Shown piece after piece: positions 24,662 through 32,382 of a stretch of 64,000 nucleotides of DNA (the stretch's first letter is position 1; every line of letters starts with the position of its first letter). This stretch comes from JAABQT01 sp035459025 (lineage in GTDB: Bacteria; Pseudomonadota; Gammaproteobacteria; Burkholderiales; SG8-39), in contig DATHYT010000013.1 of NCBI GenBank assembly GCA_035459025.1, positions 30,439-94,438 on the forward strand, written 5' to 3'. Below the pieces are notes generated by a model, which was not told where the DNA came from, ran no database searches, and saw only the letters and a list, made by a program, of their open reading frames with translations. The position numbers and the translations under genes were made by a program.

Positions 24662-25456
24662 CTAGCCGAAGCGCCCGGTGATGTAGTCCTCGGTCTGTTT
24701 CTTCCTCGGCTTGATAAAGATCTCGTCGGTCACGCCGTACTCGATCAGCTCGCCGAGGTACATGTAGGCGGTGTAGTCGGAGACGCGCGCCGCCTGCTGC
24801 ATGTTGTGCGTGACGATGAGGATCGTCACCTTGTTCTTCAGATCGTGGATCAGCTCCTCGATCGAGGCCGTGGCGATCGGGTCGAGCGCCGAGGTCGGCT
24901 CGTCGAACAGGAGGATCTCCGGATCGGTGGCGAGCGCGCGCGCAATGCACAGGCGCTGCTGCTGGCCGCCGGACAGGTTGAAGGCGGGCTCCTGCAGCCG
25001 GTCCTTGACCTCGTCCCACAGCGCGGCGTTGCGCAACGCCTCCTCGACCTTCTCGTTCAGCGTGACGCGCCGGCCCTCGCCGCGCACCCGCAGCCCGTAG
25101 GCCACGTTCTCGTAAATCGACTTTGGAAACGGATTGGGCTTCTGGAACACCATCGAGATGCGCATGCGCACCTCGATCGGGTCCACCGCGTGCGCCAGGA
25201 TGTTGACATCGTCCGGGTACAGTCGGATTTCGCCCTCGTAGCGGTTGCCGGGGTACAAGTCGTGCATGCGGTTGAAGCAGCGCAGGAAAGTCGACTTGCC
25301 GCAGCCCGAGGGACCGATCAGCGCGGTCACCTGCTTCTCGTAGACCGGCATGCTGAGCGTCTTCAGCGCCTGGAAGCTGCCGTAGTAGAAGTTGAGATCC
25401 TTGACCGCGGCCTTGGCTTGCGCCGCGGCGGCGAGCTGCGACGGCACCGCTACCAT
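24662..25456 (-). CDS. pstB: Phosphate ABC transporter ATP-binding protein
   Basis: PstB is the ATPase of the high-affinity phosphate importer. The 264-residue protein has Walker A (GPSGCGKST), signature (LSGGQQQR), Walker B (EILLFDEPTSALDP) and the switch histidine in VTHNM. Start MVAVPSQLAAAAQAK at 25456 overlaps the pstA end by 7 bases. The frd operon starts 38 bases after its stop, where phoU would normally lie. Confidence 0.97.
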   Translation of the reverse strand: MVAVPSQLAAAAQAKAAVKDLNFYYGSFQALKTLSMPVYEKQVTALIGPSGCGKSTFLRCFNRMHDLYPGNRYEGEIRLYPDDVNILAHAVDPIEVRMRISMVFQKPNPFPKSIYENVAYGLRVRGEGRRVTLNEKVEEALRNAALWDEVKDRLQEPAFNLSGGQQQRLCIARALATDPEILLFDEPTSALDPIATASIEELIHDLKNKVTILIVTHNMQQAARVSDYTAYMYLGELIEYGVTDEIFIKPRKKQTEDYITGRFG

Positions 25457-26376
25457 TTGATTCGCTTCCTCAGTCTGTAGCGCAGCCAGATGGCGATGGC
25501 GTTCATGCCGAGTGTCATCAGCACGAGGACAAAGCCCGCGGCCGCGGCGTTCTGGTGAAAGGCGGCCTCGGGGCGCGAAGTCCAGTTGAACATCTGGATC
25601 GGCATCACCGTGAACGGCGACATCACCCAGTCGAACGACACGAACGGGGGCTCCGCCTGCACCGGCGCCGGCGGCAGGAAGGCGATGAAGGTGAGCGCGC
25701 CGATCGTGATGATGGGCGCGGTCTCGCCGATGGCGCGCGCCATGCCGATGATCACGCCGGTCAGGATACCCGGCATCGAGTACGGGATGATGTGGTCCTT
25801 GCACACTTGCCACTGGGTTGCGCCGAGCGCGTAGGCGCCCTCGCGGATGCCCTGCGGGATCGAGCGGATCGCCTCGCGCGTGGCGACGATCACTACCGGC
25901 AGGATGAGCAGCGCCAGCGTCAGCCCCGCCGAGAGGATCGACTGCCCGAAGCCGAACTGGTACACGAACAGGCCGAGCGCGAGCAGGCCGTAGACGATCG
26001 AGGGCACGCCGGCGAGGTTGGTGATGTTGATCTCGATCACATCGGTGACCCAGTGCTTGGCCGCGTATTCTTCCAGGTACACGCCCGCCGCCACGCCGAG
26101 CGGCACGGCGACGAACGCCGTGACCAGCATCACCAGCGTGGAGCCCACCCAGGCCGAGAGGATCCCCGCCTGCCCTGCGCGCCGCGATGGGAAGTTGGTG
26201 AAGAAATCGCCGGTGAGGCGCGGCACGCCGTCGAGCGCCATGTCGATGAACAGCGCGGCGAAGGTGAGCACGCCGAGCATCAGCGCGAGCACGCCGACCA
26301 CGCCGAAGATCGCGTCCCAGCGCTTGTGCGCTGCGATCAGCCTGCGGATCTCTTCCAGGCGCCGGGCGTGGGGCAT
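25450..26376 (-). CDS. pstA: Phosphate ABC transporter permease PstA
   Basis: PstA is one of the two permeases of the Pst importer. The 308-residue protein has about six helices and the ABC-permease EAA loop (REAIRSIPQGIREGAYALGATQWQV split over the conserved region). It has GMARAIGETAPI further on. Start MPHARRLEEIRRLI at 26376 overlaps the pstC stop by one base step (ATGA). It is encoded between pstC and pstB as usual. Confidence 0.96.
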   Translation of the reverse strand: MPHARRLEEIRRLIAAHKRWDAIFGVVGVLALMLGVLTFAALFIDMALDGVPRLTGDFFTNFPSRRAGQAGILSAWVGSTLVMLVTAFVAVPLGVAAGVYLEEYAAKHWVTDVIEINITNLAGVPSIVYGLLALGLFVYQFGFGQSILSAGLTLALLILPVVIVATREAIRSIPQGIREGAYALGATQWQVCKDHIIPYSMPGILTGVIIGMARAIGETAPIITIGALTFIAFLPPAPVQAEPPFVSFDWVMSPFTVMPIQMFNWTSRPEAAFHQNAAAAGFVLVLMTLGMNAIAIWLRYRLRKRIKW

Positions 26377-27293
26377 CAATAGGCCTCGCGGAAGCGCTTG
26401 CGCAGCACGTGGCCGCCGATGTTGAACGCCAGCGTCACCAGGAACAGCGTCAGCCCGGCCGCGAAGATCGTCTGGTAGCCCACTGAGCCGTGCGGCAGGT
26501 CGCCGAGCGCCACCTGCACGATGAACGCGGTGATGGTCGCGGCCGGCTCGAGCGGATTGAACGTGAGGTTGGGCTGCATGCCCGCGGCCACCGCCAGGAT
26601 CATGGTCTCGCCGACCGCGCGCGAGATGCCGAGGATGTAGGCCGAGGCGATGCCCGAGATCGCCGCCGGCACCACGACGCGCGTCGCGGTCTGGAAGCGC
26701 GTTGCGCCCATCGCGTACGAGCCTTCGCGCAGGCTCATCGGCACCGCGCGCATCGCGTCCTCGGCGATCGAGCTCACGTACGGGATGATCATGATGCCCA
26801 TCACGATTCCCGCGCCGAGCAGGTTGAAGCCGGGCAGCTCCGGGTAGATTGTCTGCAGCAGCGGCGTGACGAAGAGCAGCGCGAAGTAGCCGTAGACGAT
26901 GGTCGGCACCCCGCCCAGCATCTCGAGGAACGGCTTCGCCACCTCGCGCACGCCGAACGGCGCGAACTCCGACAGGTAGATGGCGATCACGGTGCCCACC
27001 GGCACGGCGATGCCGAGCGCCACCATCGAGCTGGTCAGCGTCCCCGACAACAACACCATGATGCCGAAGTGCGCGTCGTCGAACAGCGGCGTCCACTGCG
27101 TGTCGGTGAGGAAGTCCCACAGGGGGACGTGGCTGAAGAACACCACCGACTCCTTCACCAGAACGTAGATGATGCCCACGGTGGTGAACACGGACACCAG
27201 CGCGGCGAGGAACAGCGCGCCCTCGATCACGCGTTCGCGCGCAATGCGCGCGCGCCGCCGCTCGAGCCCCGCCCTGACGTCTGGTGCCACCAC
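26376..27293 (-). CDS. pstC: Phosphate ABC transporter permease PstC
   Basis: PstC is the partner permease of PstA. The 305-residue protein has about six helices. It carries FLEMLGGVPTIVYGYFALLF, the EAA-type loop (AMRAVPMSLREGSYAMGATRFQ) and ISRAVGETMILAVAAG. The start is a GTG at 27293, 11 bases after pstS, and it overlaps pstA at its end. Confidence 0.96.
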   Translation of the reverse strand: MVAPDVRAGLERRRARIARERVIEGALFLAALVSVFTTVGIIYVLVKESVVFFSHVPLWDFLTDTQWTPLFDDAHFGIMVLLSGTLTSSMVALGIAVPVGTVIAIYLSEFAPFGVREVAKPFLEMLGGVPTIVYGYFALLFVTPLLQTIYPELPGFNLLGAGIVMGIMIIPYVSSIAEDAMRAVPMSLREGSYAMGATRFQTATRVVVPAAISGIASAYILGISRAVGETMILAVAAGMQPNLTFNPLEPAATITAFIVQVALGDLPHGSVGYQTIFAAGLTLFLVTLAFNIGGHVLRKRFREAY

Positions 27294-27304
27294 GGTGCCG
27301 GAGT

Positions 27305-28282
27305 CTACAGCTTCGCCTCGCGCCGCAGCAGTTCCTCGATGGTGACGCCCACTTCGGCGACACCCCCGAACACCGTGCCCTTCTTGCCGCCGATCACGTG
27401 CTGCCAGGCCTGCTCGTACGCCGCATCAGGCAGCGGCACGTACTTGACCTCCTGCGCCAGCTTCGCGCCGTGCGTCATGTAGTACCGTACGAACTCCTTG
27501 ACCTCGGGCCTGGCGAGCGACTTGGCGCTGACGTAGATGAAGATCGGGCGCGCGAGCGGCGAGTAGCTGCCTTTCACCACTGCCTCCAGCGAGGGCCCCA
27601 CCGGCCGGCCCTTTTCGTTCACGATCGGCACCGCTTTCAGCTTGTCCTTGTTCTCCACGTAGTAGGCGTAGCCGAAGTAGCCCAGGCCGTTCACGTCGCG
27701 CGACACGCCCTGCACCAGCACGTTGTCGTCCTCCGACGCGGTGAAGTCGCCGCGCGAGGACTTCGCCCTGCCGACCACCGCCTCGGTGAAGTAGTCGAAC
27801 GTGCCCGAGTCCGCGCCGGGTCCGAACAGCTTCATCGGCTCCGCCGGCCAGGCCGGGTTGACGTGATTCCATTGCGTCACCGTGTTCTGCGCCGACGGCT
27901 CCCACATCTTCTTCATCTCGGCGATCGTCAGCTGCTGGATGAACTTGTTCTTCGGGTTGACCACCACCGTGATCGCGTCGAACGCGACCGGCAGCTCGAA
28001 GTACTCGACGCCGGCCTTGCGGCAGGCCTGCATCTCTTTCTTCAGGATCGGGCGCGATGCGCCGGTAACGTCTATCTCGCCGCGGCAGAACTTCTTGAAG
28101 CCGCCGCCCGTGCCCGAGATGCCGACGGTGACCCGGATCGCGCCGCGCTTGGACTTCTGGAAATCCTCGGCCACCGCCTCGGTGACCGGGAACACGGTGC
28201 TCGAGCCGTCGATCTTGACCAGCGGCTGTGCAAGCACCGGCGCGGACGCGAGAAAGGCGGCAGCGACTGCTAGGGTTCTCAT
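27305..28282 (-). CDS. pstS: Periplasmic phosphate-binding protein
   Basis: PstS captures phosphate in the periplasm and delivers it to PstCA. The 325-residue precursor has a clear signal peptide (MRTLAVAAAFLASAPVLA, cleaved before QPLVKIDG). The phosphate-site sequence DGSSTVFPVTEAVAEDF and the IGVTVGISGTGGGFKKFC-type loop are both present (GISGTGGGF with the conserved Ser-Gly-Thr-Gly). It is the first gene of pstSCAB, with a Pho box 47 bases upstream. Confidence 0.95.
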   Translation of the reverse strand: MRTLAVAAAFLASAPVLAQPLVKIDGSSTVFPVTEAVAEDFQKSKRGAIRVTVGISGTGGGFKKFCRGEIDVTGASRPILKKEMQACRKAGVEYFELPVAFDAITVVVNPKNKFIQQLTIAEMKKMWEPSAQNTVTQWNHVNPAWPAEPMKLFGPGADSGTFDYFTEAVVGRAKSSRGDFTASEDDNVLVQGVSRDVNGLGYFGYAYYVENKDKLKAVPIVNEKGRPVGPSLEAVVKGSYSPLARPIFIYVSAKSLARPEVKEFVRYYMTHGAKLAQEVKYVPLPDAAYEQAWQHVIGGKKGTVFGGVAEVGVTIEELLRREAKL

Positions 28283-28328
28283 CTATTCGCTCCTGTCCAT
28301 GATTGACGGGCGAGTCTAGGAGGGGTTT

Positions 28329-28346
28329 GTGACACCCCCATTACAG
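28329..28346 (-). promoter_or_regulatory. Pho box (PhoB site) upstream of pstS
   Basis: On the minus strand CTGTAAT-GGGG-GTGTCAC has the two 7-base direct repeats separated by 4 bases that define a Pho box (CTGTCAT-N4-CTGTCAC type). It is 47 bases before the pstS ATG, right for PhoB activation under phosphate limitation. Confidence 0.65.
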
Positions 28347-28403
28347 GCGGCCGATCTCCTCGAGCCTTCTTCTCAGCACCAGCCGGTCGAGCCTGTCGAT
28401 CAT
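28341..28403 (-). CDS. Possible 20-residue peptide coupled to acr3 (doubtful)
   Basis: An ATG at 28403 overlaps the acr3 stop (ATGA), the same coupling used throughout this window. It opens a 20-codon frame, MIDRLDRLVLRRRLEEIGRL, ending in a TAA inside the Pho box. The peptide is charged and helical and resembles no family I know. It may be a remnant of a longer gene lost when the ars cluster was joined to pstS, or chance. Confidence 0.2.
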   Translation of the reverse strand: MIDRLDRLVLRRRLEEIGRL

Positions 28404-29425
28404 GCGGGGACCCTTTCGTACCAGCGGCGGGTGCCATTGACGACGTAGACAACTGAGAGCATCACCGGCACCTCGACCAGCACGCCGACCACGGTCGCGA
28501 GCGCCGCGCCGGAATCGAAGCCGAAAAGCGTGATTGCCGCGGCCACCGCCAGCTCGAAGAAGTTGCTCGCGCCGATCAACGCCGACGGTCCGGCGACGCT
28601 ATGCGCGACACGCAATCGCCGGTTGAGCAGGTACGCGAGCCCCGAGTTGAAGTACACCTGGACGAGGATCGGCACGGCGAGGATGGCGATGATGAGCGGC
28701 TGTGCGAGGATCTGCCGGCCCTGGAAGGCGAAGAGCAGCACAATGGTCGCGAGCAGCGCCGCGACCGACCAGGGCTGGATGCGCGCGAGCGTCGCCTGCA
28801 GGCGTGCCTCGCCGCGCTTCAGAAGGGATGCACGCCACAGCTGCGCGAGGATCACCGGGACGACGATGTAGAGCACGACCGAGGTAAGCAACGTGTCCCA
28901 GGGCACGACGATCGCCGAAAGACCGAGCAGGAGCGCGACGATCGGCGCAAACGCCACAACCATGATGGCGTCGTTCAGCGCCACCTGGCTGAGCGTGAAG
29001 TACGGGTCGCCCTGCGTGAGCCGGCTCCACACGAACACCATGGCGGTGCACGGCGCGGCCGCGAGCAGGATCAGTCCCGCGACGTAGCTGTCGATCTGCT
29101 CCGCCGGCAGCCACGGCGCGAACACGTGGCGCAGGAAGAACCAGCCGAGGAGCGCCATGGAAAACGGCTTCACAAGCCAGTTGACCGCGAGCGTCACGCC
29201 GATACCGCGCCAATGCCTGCGCACCTCGCCCATCGCCGCGAAGTCGATGCGCAGCAGCATGGGGATGATCATCACCCAGATGAGCACCCCGACCGGCAGG
29301 TTGACGCTCGCGACTTCCATGCGCCCGAGCGCCTCGACCGGTGCGGGGAGCCAATGCCCTAGGGCGACGCCCGCGACGATGCACAGGAGCACCCAGAGCG
29401 TCAGCCAGCGCTCAAACAGGCTCAT
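28400..29425 (-). CDS. acr3: Arsenite efflux permease, Acr3 type
   Basis: Acr3 exports arsenite from the cytoplasm, driven by the membrane potential. The 341-residue protein has about ten helices. It has the conserved cysteine C126 in LAAAPCTAMVFVWSRL, the second-helix segment VLIWVMIIPMLLRIDF, VNWLVKPFSMALLGWFF and the GASNFFELAVAAAI motif. Together these distinguish Acr3 (bile-acid/BASS fold) from ArsB. It follows arsI by one base in an arsR-arsI-acr3 operon. Confidence 0.93.
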   Translation of the reverse strand: MSLFERWLTLWVLLCIVAGVALGHWLPAPVEALGRMEVASVNLPVGVLIWVMIIPMLLRIDFAAMGEVRRHWRGIGVTLAVNWLVKPFSMALLGWFFLRHVFAPWLPAEQIDSYVAGLILLAAAPCTAMVFVWSRLTQGDPYFTLSQVALNDAIMVVAFAPIVALLLGLSAIVVPWDTLLTSVVLYIVVPVILAQLWRASLLKRGEARLQATLARIQPWSVAALLATIVLLFAFQGRQILAQPLIIAILAVPILVQVYFNSGLAYLLNRRLRVAHSVAGPSALIGASNFFELAVAAAITLFGFDSGAALATVVGVLVEVPVMLSVVYVVNGTRRWYERVPA

Positions 29426-29426
29426 C

Positions 29427-29861
29427 TCAAGCGGTCATAGGGACGCAACAGGCGGCCTTCGCCTCCTTCACCTCGACGCGCGTGTCCTCACCGTAGCGCG
29501 GCGCGGCCTCCAGCGTATGGAACGACTCCCACGCAATGCCCTGCGGGTCGAGCGTCCAGTGCTTGTCGCTCTTCGCGTAGCAGCAGGTGGCGTTCTTCTG
29601 GTCCATGACCGCGACGTCGGCCTGCGCGAGCTGCGAGCGCAGCTGGCCGAGCTCCGCGCCGTCGTCCACCTGGATGCCCAGGTGGTCCAGGCCCGCCTTC
29701 GCGCCCCGCTTCGAGATCGCGAAGTTGACGCGCGGGTCCTCCAGCTGCCACTTGGCGTGGTCGTCCTTCTTCACGGTAGGCTCGGCATCGAACAAGGCCT
29801 TATAGAAGCGGATGCTCTGCTCGAGGTCATGCACGGCGACGTGTACGTTTAGGCGCTTCAT
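29427..29861 (-). CDS. arsI: ArsI/CadI-family dioxygenase (organoarsenical C-As lyase type)
   Basis: ArsI is a vicinal-oxygen-chelate Fe(II) dioxygenase that cleaves the C-As bond of trivalent methyl or aryl arsenicals. CadI homologues are metal-induced proteins of less clear role. The 144-residue protein has the VOC fold motif start MKRLNVHVAVHDLEQSIRFY and candidate metal ligands H7, H60 (GLDHLGIQV) and E112 (WESF). It also has the vicinal cysteine pair C93-C94 in ATCCYAKSDK, which binds trivalent arsenic in ArsI, and a second CC pair (139-140 region) at the tail. The start overlaps the arsR end by 35 bases. ArsI versus a CadI-like relative cannot be settled by reading alone. Confidence 0.82.
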   Translation of the reverse strand: MKRLNVHVAVHDLEQSIRFYKALFDAEPTVKKDDHAKWQLEDPRVNFAISKRGAKAGLDHLGIQVDDGAELGQLRSQLAQADVAVMDQKNATCCYAKSDKHWTLDPQGIAWESFHTLEAAPRYGEDTRVEVKEAKAACCVPMTA

Positions 29862-30174
29862 CTTTCTCTCCGGTGGATGGGTTGCAGGCAGCGCCGCCGC
29901 AGCAGTTCTCGCCGAGGAAACCGACGAGCGCGTTCATGGCCGTGAAATCGGCCGAGTAGATGACGAAGCGGCCTTCCTGGCGGCTCTGCGCCAGCCCGGC
30001 GCGGGTCAGCCCCGCGAGGTGGAAGGACAGCGTGGCGGGCGCCAGATCGAGCTGCTCGCCGATCTGACCCGCCGACATGCCTTCGGGACCAGCTTGCACC
30101 AGCAGCCGAAAGATGGCGAGGCGCGTGTCCTGCGCCAGCGCGCTCAGCGCTTGGACGGCCTGCTTCGTTTCCAT
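29827..30174 (-). CDS. arsR: ArsR-family arsenic-responsive repressor
   Basis: ArsR represses the cluster until arsenite binds. The 115-residue winged-helix protein has the recognition region LAPATLSFHLAGLTRAGLAQSRQEGRFVIYSAD. Its C-terminal cysteines C91, C92 and C97 (ENCCGGAAC) form a triad of the kind that binds As(III) in AfArsR-type repressors, rather than the CVC motif in the recognition helix of plasmid ArsR. Start METKQAVQALSALAQ at 30174. The longer upstream frame crosses the likely operator and is rejected. Confidence 0.9.
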   Translation of the reverse strand: METKQAVQALSALAQDTRLAIFRLLVQAGPEGMSAGQIGEQLDLAPATLSFHLAGLTRAGLAQSRQEGRFVIYSADFTAMNALVGFLGENCCGGAACNPSTGEKDEAPKRTRRRA

Positions 30175-30181
30175 GCTTCCA

Positions 30182-30207
30182 CTATTATGGAATTGATGGT
30201 CAAATAG
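30182..30207 (-). promoter_or_regulatory. Probable ArsR operator
   Basis: The 26 bases 30182-30207 are AT-rich and form a broken dyad. CTATT at 30182-30186 mirrors AATAG at 30203-30207, and an inner TTGA-TGG-TCAA lies at 30193-30203. It sits 8 bases before the arsR ATG and contains a -10-like CATAAT on the minus strand, so a bound repressor would block transcription. Confidence 0.5.
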
Positions 30208-30214
30208 CAAGCCG

Positions 30215-31567
30215 CTAACCGGTCGCCGCGCGGCGCACCGCATCCGCGATTGATTTCGCTGCCGCTTCAACGGTTTGCCTGCTCTCTCCTTCCACCATCA
30301 CCCGCAGCAGTGGCTCCGTGCCCGAGGGACGCAGGAGCACCCGCCCCTTCCCGTCCAGCGACTTTTCCGCCTCAACGCGCGCCGCCGCGATCGCCCGGTC
30401 CTTCTGCCAGTCGAAGCCGCGCGGCACCTGCACGTTGACGAGGACCTGCGGAAACATGACCAGGTCGCCCGTGAGCTCGCCGAGCGTCTTCCCGGACTCG
30501 CGCATCGCCGCCAGCACCTGGAGCGCCGACACGATGCCGTCGCCCGTGGTATGCCGGTCGAGGCAGATGATGTGGCCCGAGTTCTCGCCGCCGAGCTGCC
30601 AGCCCCTTTCGCGCATCAGCTCCAGGACGTAGCGGTCGCCCACCTTCGCGCGCGCAAAAGCGACCCCCAGGCGCGCAAATGCCTGCTCGAGCGCAAGGTT
30701 GGTCATCAGCGTGCCGGCAACGCCCGCGACCCTGCCTCTGGCGGCGCGATGCCGTGCGATGGCGTAGAGCAACTGGTCGCCGTCGTAGAGCGCGCCCTGC
30801 GCGTCCGCCATCACCAGCCGGTCGCCGTCGCCGTCGAGCGCGACGCCGAGGTCGGCCTCGTGGCGCATCACCGCCGCCTGCAGCTGCGCCGGCGAAGTGG
30901 CGCCGAAGAGGTCGTTGATATTGAAGCCGTCGGGCGAGACCCCGACCGGGACCACGTCCGCGCCGAGCTCATGGAACACGTGCGGCGCCACGCTGTACGC
31001 CGCGCCGTGCGCGCAGTCGACCACGATGCGCAGCCCGCGCAGGTCGAGATCCGCGGGAAACGTGGACTTGCAGAACTCCACGTAGCGCCCCCCGGCGTCG
31101 TCGACGCGCCGCGCGCGCCCGAGGTGCGCCGAGGCGTTGCAGCCGATCGGCTGCGCCAGCAGCTCCTCGATTTCGGATTCCACCGCGTCGGGGAGCTTGA
31201 AGCCGTCGCCCGAGAAGATCTTGATGCCATTGTCGCCGTACGGATTGTGCGAAGCGCTGATCACCACGCCGGCCGCGAGGCGCAGCGCGCGCGTAAGGTA
31301 CGCCACGCCCGGCGTCGGCAGCGGCCCGCACAGCAGCACGTCCACGCCGGCCGCCGAAAAGCCCGCCTCCAGCGCCGCCTCGATCATGTAGCCGGAGATG
31401 CGCGTGTCCTTGCCGATCAGCACGCCGGGGCGATCGCCCGCGCCGGCCTCTCGGGCCGCGAGCACTTTGCCCGCGGCGTAGCCCAGGCGCAGCACGAAGT
31501 CCGCGGTCATGGGCGCCTCGCCCACCGTGCCGCGCACGCCGTCGGTGCCGAAATAGGTTCGCGTCAT
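30215..31567 (-). CDS. glmM: Phosphoglucosamine mutase
   Basis: GlmM converts glucosamine-6-phosphate to glucosamine-1-phosphate for UDP-GlcNAc synthesis. The 450-residue protein has the N-terminal FGTDGVRG, the phosphoserine loop VVISASHNPYGDNG (S106 as the phosphorylated serine), the metal-binding DGDGDRL, the sugar-binding GGENSGH and the phosphate-binding RPSGTEPLLRVMVEG. Start at 31567 overlaps the folP stop by ATGA. Confidence 0.97.
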   Translation of the reverse strand: MTRTYFGTDGVRGTVGEAPMTADFVLRLGYAAGKVLAAREAGAGDRPGVLIGKDTRISGYMIEAALEAGFSAAGVDVLLCGPLPTPGVAYLTRALRLAAGVVISASHNPYGDNGIKIFSGDGFKLPDAVESEIEELLAQPIGCNASAHLGRARRVDDAGGRYVEFCKSTFPADLDLRGLRIVVDCAHGAAYSVAPHVFHELGADVVPVGVSPDGFNINDLFGATSPAQLQAAVMRHEADLGVALDGDGDRLVMADAQGALYDGDQLLYAIARHRAARGRVAGVAGTLMTNLALEQAFARLGVAFARAKVGDRYVLELMRERGWQLGGENSGHIICLDRHTTGDGIVSALQVLAAMRESGKTLGELTGDLVMFPQVLVNVQVPRGFDWQKDRAIAAARVEAEKSLDGKGRVLLRPSGTEPLLRVMVEGESRQTVEAAAKSIADAVRRAATG

Positions 31568-32382
31568 GCCTTGCGCCAGGCGTCCCAGACCAGGATCACG
31601 TCGCGCGTCTCCTTCACGTCGTGCACGCGCAGTATTCTCGCCCCTCCGAGGAGCGCGAGCAAAGCCGCGGCGAGGCTCGCCGGCAGGCGCCCGGCGGCAT
31701 CGCGCCCGGTGATGCGGCCGAGGGCGGACTTGCGCGACCAGCCGGCAAGGACCGGGACGCCGAGGCGCGCAAACTCGGGCAGGCGCCGCAGCAGCGTCAG
31801 GTTGTGCTCGACGGTCTTGCCGAAACCGAAGCCCGGATCGGCGACGATGCGATCGCGCGCAATGCCGGCGCGCTCGCAGGCGGCGATGCGGCCGGCGAGG
31901 AACTCGCCCACTTCGCCCACCACGTCGTCGTAGCTCGGTTCATCCTGCATCGTCGCCGGCTCGCCCTTCTTGTGCATCAGGCACACGGCGCAATCGCTTG
32001 CCGCGACGGCCTCCAGCGCGCCCGGCGCGGCAAGGGCCTCGATGTCGTTGATCATGCTGGCCCCGGCCGCCAGCGCGGCGCGCATCACGCCGGGGCGGCG
32101 GGTATCCACCGACACCGGCACGCCACGCATACGCTCGATCACCGGCAGGATGCGATCCAGTTCCTCGCGCTCGTCGACGGGCGCCGCACCGGGCCGCGAG
32201 GATTCGCCGCCGATGTCGATGATGTCGGCGCCGTCCGCCACCAGCCGGCAGGCGTGCGCGACCGCGGCCTCGGAGTCGAGGAACCGGCCGCCGTCGGAGA
32301 AGGAGTCGGGCGTGACGTTCACCACGCCCATCACCAGGGCGCGGTCGAGCGGCAGGGGGAACCTGCCGCAGCGAAGCGTCAC
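31564..32382 (-). CDS. folP: Dihydropteroate synthase
   Basis: FolP condenses p-aminobenzoate with dihydropterin pyrophosphate in folate synthesis and is the sulfonamide target. The 272-residue protein has the signatures MGVVNVTPDSFSDGG, ADIIDIGGESSRPGA, the ASMINDIEAL loop, DPGFGFGKT and GWSRKSALG. The start is a GTG at 32382 overlapping the ftsH TGA (GTGA). It lies in the conserved ftsH-folP-glmM block. Confidence 0.96.
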   Translation of the reverse strand: MTLRCGRFPLPLDRALVMGVVNVTPDSFSDGGRFLDSEAAVAHACRLVADGADIIDIGGESSRPGAAPVDEREELDRILPVIERMRGVPVSVDTRRPGVMRAALAAGASMINDIEALAAPGALEAVAASDCAVCLMHKKGEPATMQDEPSYDDVVGEVGEFLAGRIAACERAGIARDRIVADPGFGFGKTVEHNLTLLRRLPEFARLGVPVLAGWSRKSALGRITGRDAAGRLPASLAAALLALLGGARILRVHDVKETRDVILVWDAWRKA

